Source: Candidatus Avipropionibacterium avicola
GTDB lineage: Bacteria > Actinomycetota > Actinomycetes > Propionibacteriales > Propionibacteriaceae
Length of the DNA: 8,884 nt
Direction of reading: 5' to 3'
NCBI GenBank assembly: GCA_018715445.1
Contig: DVLP01000353.1
Coordinates: forward strand, 1-8,884
The notes under the pieces were generated by a model that was given only the letters and a program-made list of their open reading frames with translations, did not search any database and was not told where the DNA came from. The translations under genes were made by a program, and so were the position numbers. Numbering within the stretch: the stretch's first letter is position 1; each line of letters begins with the position of its first letter. This document shows, one piece after another, positions 4,350 to 8,884 of the stretch.

Positions 4350-6011
4350 TCAGCCGCCGGCCGCGAGTCCTTCTGCGTACTCGCCGGCGATCGTGTCACC
4401 CACATCAGACTTCCAGTCATTCGCCATGGACTCCCAGTCCGCGATCGACTTCTGGCCTCGCAGCACCTCGCGCTGCATGTCGGTCAGTCGCTGGGTCCAT
4501 GAAGCACCCTTGCTGACCTCGGTCTCGGAGTAGAGCGCCTCGGCCGGGTTGGCAACCCCCGCAGGGATGATCTCGCTGAGGTACTCGTGCTGTGCCCGGA
4601 CGAGCTCGTCCTGACCCGGAGCGAAGAGCACGGCCTGAGCGTTGCCGCCGCAGTAGCCCCACCCCGCGACGACGTTCTGGTTCTGGTCGGGCAGGTAGGT
4701 CGGGTTGCCGTCCTTCATCTCGTAGTGGGTGCCCTCGGCGCCGTAGGTGACGTCGAGGAACTCCTTGGTCCCGAAGGGTGAGGCGATCATGTCGGCCAGC
4801 CGCAACAGCTCCTCGAGCCGTTCGTCGCTGGACTGCTGCTTGATCGCGATGAAGGCGCCGTAACCGGCCGGGCCCTTCCAGACCGGAGCCTTGTCGCCGC
4901 CCTCCCATCGGGGCAGACGGACATATCCCAGGTCCCACTCGGGATTGGATCGGGCAAAGGTCCCCCAGCCGGTGAAGGCCTGGAAGTACATGGAGGTCAC
5001 CCCGGCGCGCCACCAGGTGGCGTTCTGCGAGGGGTCCGAGAACGAGTTCGGGTGCAGGTAGCCCTCCTTGACGATCTTGGTGCCCTCGTTGAGCGCCTCG
5101 ACCATCTGCGGTGAGGTGTACTGGTGGCTGAAGGTGCCACCCTCCTCGGTCCAGGCGTTCGGGGCTCCCATCATCTCCAGCAGGCCGGGGAGCAGCCAGG
5201 CCGCCGGGTCGGCACCCATGGCGAACTGGTTGTTGCCGCGATCGGTGAGCTCGGCCATCAGGTCGACGAAGTCCTCACCGGAGTTGAGGTCGGGGAACTT
5301 GTCGATCCCCTTCTCCGCAAGGAGATCTCCGCGCACCGACAGGATCCGACCGGCCGGCGGACGCGGCTGGGCGATGCCCCACAACCGACCGTTGACCTTG
5401 GGGATGTCCCAGGTCGGGGTCGGGATGTTGGCCAGCCCCGGATACTTCTCGACACCCTCGCCACCGAGGATGTCGGTCAGGTCGGTGAAGGTGCTCTCGA
5501 GCAGCTTCGGGAACTGCGGCACCGTCTCCATCTGCACGAAGTCCGGCAGGTCGTCGCCGGCCAGGATCACCTGGTAGCGGTCGCGGTAGTCGGCCGAGGT
5601 GACCGTGGTCGCTTCCATCGGGTTGCCGGCGAGCGCACGGAACACGGCGTAGGCCTCGTTCTCGCTCGGCGGCGTTGGCGGCGGCACGCCCTGCAGGAGC
5701 CCGGTCACCGGATCGGTCTCCGGCAGCGGGAACCCCTCCCGCTCGGCCGGCGGGTCCGGGAAGCTGAAGAAGGCCGGCGAGACACCGTCCTCGGTGCCGG
5801 GCAGGTCAGGTTCGACACCCTCGTACGGGACGTAGTTCGGTGCGGTCCACTCGCCTTCGGGCTGGCCGCCGCCGCCCCCTCCGGCACCGCCGCTCGAGCA
5901 TCCCGCGAGCGCTGTCGCCCCCGCCACTCCGGCGAGCCCACCGAGCACGAGCCGCCGTGGGACACCCCTGCCTCTGGTCCCCTGTGGGGTCCCTCGGTCC
6001 GGATCCTCCAT
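4350..6011 (-). CDS. Extracellular solute-binding lipoprotein (sugar-type ABC importer), copy 1
   Basis: This 553-residue secreted binding protein captures a solute, probably a sugar or oligosaccharide, for an ABC importer and is anchored to the outer face of the membrane. A twin arginine (Arg19-Arg20 in VPRRLVLGG) precedes a hydrophobic segment and the lipobox ALAGC, with Cys38 as the lipidated residue, followed by a Gly-rich linker (39-50). The size (>500) and the Trp/Tyr/Pro-rich mature part with motifs such as NQFAMGADPA, SMYFQAFTGWG and YGAFIAIKQQSSDERLEELL fit the large family-1 solute-binding proteins. The start ATG (complement of 6009-6011) has GAAGGAG 8 nt upstream. Its paralogue is the next gene upstream, and both have the same operator. 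No permease genes adjoin it. An unpaired cysteine, in WGYCGG, is absent from the paralogue. The substrate is not identifiable by eye. Confidence 0.88.
   Translation of the reverse strand: MEDPDRGTPQGTRGRGVPRRLVLGGLAGVAGATALAGCSSGGAGGGGGGQPEGEWTAPNYVPYEGVEPDLPGTEDGVSPAFFSFPDPPAEREGFPLPETDPVTGLLQGVPPPTPPSENEAYAVFRALAGNPMEATTVTSADYRDRYQVILAGDDLPDFVQMETVPQFPKLLESTFTDLTDILGGEGVEKYPGLANIPTPTWDIPKVNGRLWGIAQPRPPAGRILSVRGDLLAEKGIDKFPDLNSGEDFVDLMAELTDRGNNQFAMGADPAAWLLPGLLEMMGAPNAWTEEGGTFSHQYTSPQMVEALNEGTKIVKEGYLHPNSFSDPSQNATWWRAGVTSMYFQAFTGWGTFARSNPEWDLGYVRLPRWEGGDKAPVWKGPAGYGAFIAIKQQSSDERLEELLRLADMIASPFGTKEFLDVTYGAEGTHYEMKDGNPTYLPDQNQNVVAGWGYCGGNAQAVLFAPGQDELVRAQHEYLSEIIPAGVANPAEALYSETEVSKGASWTQRLTDMQREVLRGQKSIADWESMANDWKSDVGDTIAGEYAEGLAAGG
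5365..5456 (-). repeat. 92-bp segment identical to 7208-7299 in the paralogous gene
   Basis: Every base matches the paralogue at a constant offset of 1843. Continuing to 5526 only four mismatches occur in 162 bases (5457, 5460, 5463, 5504). The segment encodes the stretch around KYPGLANIPTPTWDIPKVNG. Synonymous positions are identical too, unlike other parts of the two genes, which suggests recent gene conversion or strong constraint. Confidence 0.9.
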
Positions 6012-6055
6012 GATCGTGACTCCTTCGTGTGGTTGGGGTCCGTATCTGGCGGCCG

Positions 6056-6084
6056 AGGCTATGCCAACGTTTGCACTGAATCAA
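6056..6084 (-). promoter_or_regulatory. Promoter with LacI/GalR-type operator for lipoprotein copy 1
   Basis: On the minus strand -35 TTGATT (complement of 6079-6084) and -10 TAGCCT (complement of 6056-6061) are exactly 17 bp apart. The spacer contains TGCAAACGTTGGCA (complement of 6062-6075), a near-perfect dyad centred on CG, which is the hallmark of LacI/GalR-family operators. A repressor there would directly block RNA polymerase. Transcription would start near 6049, leaving a leader of about 38 nt. The same arrangement recurs before the paralogue. Confidence 0.7.
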
Positions 6085-6107
6085 ACGAGCGGACGTCGCC
6101 AACCCCT

Positions 6108-6179
6108 CGGATCCACGTACAACGCACTGATCCACGCCCGCTGCAGCGGGCGTGGATCAGTGGAGGTTGCGTGGATCCG
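6108..6179. terminator. Long nested hairpin between the two lipoprotein genes
   Basis: The core at 6125-6162 is a perfect 38-bp palindrome centred on TGCA. It is enclosed by a second set of arms: CGGATCCACG (6108-6117) with its complement at 6170-6179, then CAAC (6120-6123) with GTTG (6166-6169), with only a 2-nt bulge and a small internal loop. The structure starts 16 nt after the stop of copy 2 (reading the minus strand) and ends about 24 bp before the -35 of copy 1, so it is well placed to end the copy 2 transcript and insulate the next promoter. There is no T-tract. It could instead protect the 3' end of the mRNA. Confidence 0.7.
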
Positions 6180-6195
6180 GAGGTGGCCGGGGTGA

Positions 6196-7842
6196 TCAGC
6201 CGGCGGCGGCCGCCTCGGCGTACTCGCCGGCGATGGCCTCACCGACGGCCGACTTCCAGTCAGCCACCAGCTTCTCCCAGTCCGAGACCGACTTGGCGCC
6301 GCGCAACACCTCGCGCTTCATGTCGGTCAGGCGCTGGTTCCACGACGAGCCCTTGCTGACCGCGGTCTCCGAGTAGAGACCCAGCGCGGCACTGGAGACG
6401 CCGGTCGGGATGGTCTCGGTCAGGTACTCGTGCTGGGCCTGGACGAGCTCGTCCTGACCCGGCACGAACAGGATCGCCTGGCTGTTGCCACCCAGGTAGC
6501 CCCAGCCGGCCACGATGTTCGCGCTCTGGTCGGGCAGGAACTCCGGGTTGCCGTCCTTCATCTCGTAGTGCGTGCCCTCGGCGCCGTAGTTGACGTCGAG
6601 GAACTGCTGGGTGCCGAACGGCGAGGCGACGAAGTCGGCCAGCTTGAGCAGCTCCTCCAGCCGCTCGTCGCTGGACTGCTTCTTGATCGCGATGAAAGCG
6701 CCGTAGCCGGCCACGGACTTCCACAGCGGAGCCTTGCCGCCGCCACCCCACTTCGGCAGCCGGACATAGCCGAGATCCCAGTCAGGGTTGCCACGGGCGA
6801 AGACGCCCCAGCCGGTGAAGGCCTGGAAGTACATGGAGGTGACGCCACCGTTCCACCACGTGGCGTTCTGCGAGGGATCGGAGAACGAGTTCGGGTGCAG
6901 GTAGCCCGCCTTGATGATCTTGGCACCCTCGTTGAGCGCCTCGGCCATCTGCGGGGACTCGTTGACACTGACATAGGTGTCACCCTCCAGAGCCCAGTCG
7001 TTCGGCGCCTCCATCATCTCCAGCAGACCGGGCAGCAACCAGCCCGCCGGATCGGCCCCCATCGCGAACTGGTTGTTGCCGCGATCGGTGAGCTCGGCCA
7101 ACAGGTCGACGAAGTCCTCACCGGAGTTGATGTCGGGATTCTTGTCGATCCCCTTCTCCGCAAGGAGGTCTCCTCGCGCCGACAGGATCCGTCCGGCCGG
7201 CGGACGGGGCTGGGCGATGCCCCACAACCGACCGTTGACCTTGGGGATGTCCCAGGTCGGGGTCGGGATGTTGGCCAGCCCCGGATACTTCTCGACACCG
7301 TCACCGCCGAGGATGTCGGTCAGGTCGGTGAAGGTGCTCTCGAGCAACTTCGGGAACTGCGGCACCGTCGACATCTGCACGAAGTCAGGGATGTCGTCAC
7401 TGGCCAGCACGACCTGATAACGGTTCAGGTAGTCGGCCGAGGTGATCGTGGTGGCCGCCATCTTGTTGCCGGCCTGGGCGCGGAACACCTCGTACGCCGG
7501 GTTCTGGTCCGGCGCGGTTGGCGGCGGGACACCCTGCAGCAGGGCCGTCACGTCATCGGTCTGGGGCAGCGGGAACCCTTCGCGGTCCATCGGCGGGTTC
7601 GGGTAGCTGAAGAAGGCCGGCGAGACACCGTCCTCGGTGCCCGGCAGATCGGGCTCGACCCCTTCGAACGGGACGAAGTTCGGCGGCGTCCAGCCGTCGG
7701 AGCCACCACCGCCCCCGTTGCCGCCACCGCCGGAACCACCGGATCCACCCTCCGGTGAACATGCTGCCAACGCGGCCGCGCCAGCCGTACCGGCGAGCCC
7801 ACCCAGAACCAGGCGTCGCGACACCCTGTTGTGCTTGTCCAT
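6196..7842 (-). CDS. Extracellular solute-binding lipoprotein (sugar-type ABC importer), copy 2
   Basis: This 548-residue paralogue of the following gene is colinear with it over nearly the whole mature length; by eye roughly four residues in five agree. The signal is a clearer Tat motif, VSRRLVLGG (Arg9-Arg10), a hydrophobic stretch and the lipobox ALAAC with Cys28, then a longer Gly/Ser-rich linker (about 29-48). The chosen start is ATG at the complement of 7840-7842, with GAGGAGG 5 nt upstream. The frame stays open to 7944, but that extension would run through the promoter and operator at 7901-7930, so it is rejected. It is transcribed from its own promoter and followed by a strong hairpin. 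Differences from copy 1 cluster in the linker and in a stretch reading EGDTYVSVNESPQM here versus EGGTFSHQYTSPQM. Role and location are as for copy 1; the permease partner is not in the window. Confidence 0.88.
   Translation of the reverse strand: MDKHNRVSRRLVLGGLAGTAGAAALAACSPEGGSGGSGGGGNGGGGGSDGWTPPNFVPFEGVEPDLPGTEDGVSPAFFSYPNPPMDREGFPLPQTDDVTALLQGVPPPTAPDQNPAYEVFRAQAGNKMAATTITSADYLNRYQVVLASDDIPDFVQMSTVPQFPKLLESTFTDLTDILGGDGVEKYPGLANIPTPTWDIPKVNGRLWGIAQPRPPAGRILSARGDLLAEKGIDKNPDINSGEDFVDLLAELTDRGNNQFAMGADPAGWLLPGLLEMMEAPNDWALEGDTYVSVNESPQMAEALNEGAKIIKAGYLHPNSFSDPSQNATWWNGGVTSMYFQAFTGWGVFARGNPDWDLGYVRLPKWGGGGKAPLWKSVAGYGAFIAIKKQSSDERLEELLKLADFVASPFGTQQFLDVNYGAEGTHYEMKDGNPEFLPDQSANIVAGWGYLGGNSQAILFVPGQDELVQAQHEYLTETIPTGVSSAALGLYSETAVSKGSSWNQRLTDMKREVLRGAKSVSDWEKLVADWKSAVGEAIAGEYAEAAAAG
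7208..7299 (-). repeat. 92-bp segment identical to 5365-5456 in the paralogous gene
   Basis: This is the second copy of the perfectly conserved stretch described for the other lipoprotein gene. It begins just after a C/G difference (7207) and ends before another (7300). Confidence 0.9.
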
Positions 7843-7900
7843 CAATCCTCCTCGAGACATGGAGACCGAGATCGACAGTGAATCCCGATCTGTTGGCGTG

Positions 7901-7930
7901 ACGCTATGCCAACGGTTGCATTTCCCACAA
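7901..7930 (-). promoter_or_regulatory. Promoter with LacI/GalR-type operator for lipoprotein copy 2
   Basis: On the minus strand -10 TAGCGT (complement of 7901-7906) lies next to the operator TGCAACCGTTGGCA (complement of 7907-7920), with a weaker -35, TTGTGG (complement of 7925-7930), 18 bp from the -10. Operator plus -10 match the other promoter in 18 of 20 bases. The ATG is 64 nt downstream of the operator edge. A further GTTGGC half-site at 7892-7897, in the opposite orientation, may be incidental. Confidence 0.65.
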
Positions 7931-7993
7931 GGGGTGAACACCAACCGTCACGAAAAGGTGATGCAGGACGCGCGAACGCTCCCTGACCGGACC

Positions 7994-8884
7994 TCAGGCC
8001 TGCGGCTTGAGCAACGGGAAGAGGATCGTCTCGCGGATCCCGACCCCGCCCAAGAGCATCAGCAGCCGATCCACCCCCATGCCCATGCCACCCATCGGCG
8101 GCACACCGAACTCCAGGGCGGCGAGGAACTCCTCGTCGAGCTGCATGGCCTCGGCATCACCGGCGGCTGAGGCGAGGGACTGCTCCTCCAGCCGAGCACG
8201 CTGGATCACCGGGTCGATCAGCTCGGAGAAGCCGGTGCCCCGCTCGACACCACCGATGAACAGGTCCCAGGCCTCCACCAGACCGGGCACCGAGCGGTGC
8301 GGACGTGCCAGGGGCTGGGCGATCTCGGGGTAGTCGCAGACGAAGGTGGGCTGTTGCAGGGTCGGCTCGGCCAGCAGTTCGAAGAGCTCGATCGCGATCT
8401 TGCCGTCGACCCAGGCCGGGTTGACCTCGAGCCCGTGGCGCTCGGCCAGCCGCAGCAGCGACTCCCGCGAGGTCTCCACGGTGACCTGCTCGCCCAGCTG
8501 CTCCGACAGCGCGTCGTACATCCCGATCCAGCGCCACTCGCCGTCGAGGTCGATCTCGCCGTGCTCGCCGCGGACCTGACGCGAGCCCACCGCGTCAGCG
8601 GCGTCGACGATGATCTGTTGGGTCAGTTGGGCGATCGTGTGCTGGTCGCCCCAGGCCTGATAGGCCTCGAGCATCGTGAACTCCGGGCTGTGACTGGAGT
8701 CGACACCCTCGTTGCGGAAGATCCGGCCCATCTCGTACACCCGGTCGACACCGCCGATCATCGCGCGCTTGAGATAGAGCTCCAGAGCGATCCGCAGGGT
8801 CATCGGCTGGTCGAAGGCGTTCAGGTGGGTGCGGAACGGTCGCGCCGCGGCCCCACCGTGGACCAGCTGGAGGATCGGGGTCTC
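7994..8884 (-). CDS. lysS: Class II lysyl-tRNA synthetase, C-terminal catalytic part (5' end outside window)
   Basis: The enzyme charges tRNA-Lys with lysine in the cytosol. The frame is open to the right edge, giving 296 residues of the catalytic domain, beginning ETPILQLVHGGAAARPFRTH. This is the class II LysRS region just before motif 2. Motif 2 is seen as RVYEMGRIFRNEGVDSSHSP followed by EFTMLEAYQA, and motif 3 as GMGMGVDRLLMLLGG near the C-terminus, ending in LFPLLKPQA. The N-terminal OB-fold anticodon-binding domain and motif 1 lie outside the window. The stretch GVERGTGFSELIDPVIQR is somewhat closer to LysX-type relatives (lysine transfer to phosphatidylglycerol) and actinobacterial LysS than to E. 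coli LysS, so a paralogue such as lysX cannot be excluded without the N-terminus. A transmembrane region upstream would indicate LysX. The gene is unrelated in function to its neighbours. Confidence 0.88.
   Translation of the reverse strand, partial: ETPILQLVHGGAAARPFRTHLNAFDQPMTLRIALELYLKRAMIGGVDRVYEMGRIFRNEGVDSSHSPEFTMLEAYQAWGDQHTIAQLTQQIIVDAADAVGSRQVRGEHGEIDLDGEWRWIGMYDALSEQLGEQVTVETSRESLLRLAERHGLEVNPAWVDGKIAIELFELLAEPTLQQPTFVCDYPEIAQPLARPHRSVPGLVEAWDLFIGGVERGTGFSELIDPVIQRARLEEQSLASAAGDAEAMQLDEEFLAALEFGVPPMGGMGMGVDRLLMLLGGVGIRETILFPLLKPQA

Noticed and set aside
6108..6179. Integron attC-like recombination site
   Set aside because: The nested arms superficially resemble an attC hairpin with AAC/GTT ends, but the flanking bases do not fit RYYYAAC and GTTRRRY, the stem is far too perfect, and no integrase or cassette array is visible.
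5124..7758. Long plus-strand open frames opposite the lipoprotein genes (5124-6359, 6430-7758)
   Set aside because: They appear at the same relative position in both duplicates because the sense genes are similar, and their products are Arg/Gly/Val-rich with no recognisable features.
7843..7944. N-terminal extension of the copy 2 lipoprotein starting at 7944
   Set aside because: The extension would be translated across its own promoter and operator, would place 34 odd residues before the Tat signal, and lacks a ribosome site as good as GAGGAGG before the 7842 start.
7982..7998. Small hairpin CCTGA/TCAGG at the end of lysS as a terminator
   Set aside because: Only 5 bp of stem, with no T-tract; too weak to call.

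Overview
This is a GC-rich window with actinobacterial character. Coding is dense, starts are mostly ATG/TTG with strong GGAGG-type ribosome binding sites, and the two large lipoproteins carry twin-arginine plus lipobox signals. The mix of genes would fit a member of the Propionibacteriales, but that is inference from style and not a database match.

Layout, left to right. (1) Positions 1-459 hold a fragment of a tailed-phage head module: the tail of a scaffold-like protein, then the first ~36 codons of a major capsid protein that stops abruptly. (2) The capsid fragment abuts a TPP (thiamine pyrophosphate) riboswitch at 469-550, which covers the ribosome binding site of thiD. thiD overlaps tenA by 4 nt, giving a thiamine-pyrimidine salvage/phosphorylation operon. 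(3) Convergent to tenA, with only 2 nt between the stop codons, lies a winged-helix regulator. It is divergent from a two-gene ABC exporter (ATPase and six-helix ABC-2 permease overlapping by 4 nt), and an 84-bp AT-richer spacer between them is the likely operator. (4) A perfect 14-bp hairpin separates the permease from two tandem minus-strand genes for paralogous, large, Tat-type solute-binding lipoproteins. (5) The window ends inside a minus-strand class II lysyl-tRNA synthetase gene.

The most informative regulatory observation concerns the two lipoprotein genes. Each has its own promoter, and in both the -35/-10 spacer contains the same LacI/GalR-type operator (18 of 20 bases shared over operator plus -10). 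No LacI-type regulator, sugar permease or glycosidase lies in the window, so the pair looks like a co-regulated, orphan set of sugar-type binding proteins served by partners elsewhere. The other main observation is the prophage/riboswitch junction: the stop codon of the broken capsid gene is also the best -10 element for the thiamine operon. I see no CRISPR array, tRNA, rRNA, insertion sequence or defence system. Nothing here clearly amounts to an undescribed system.
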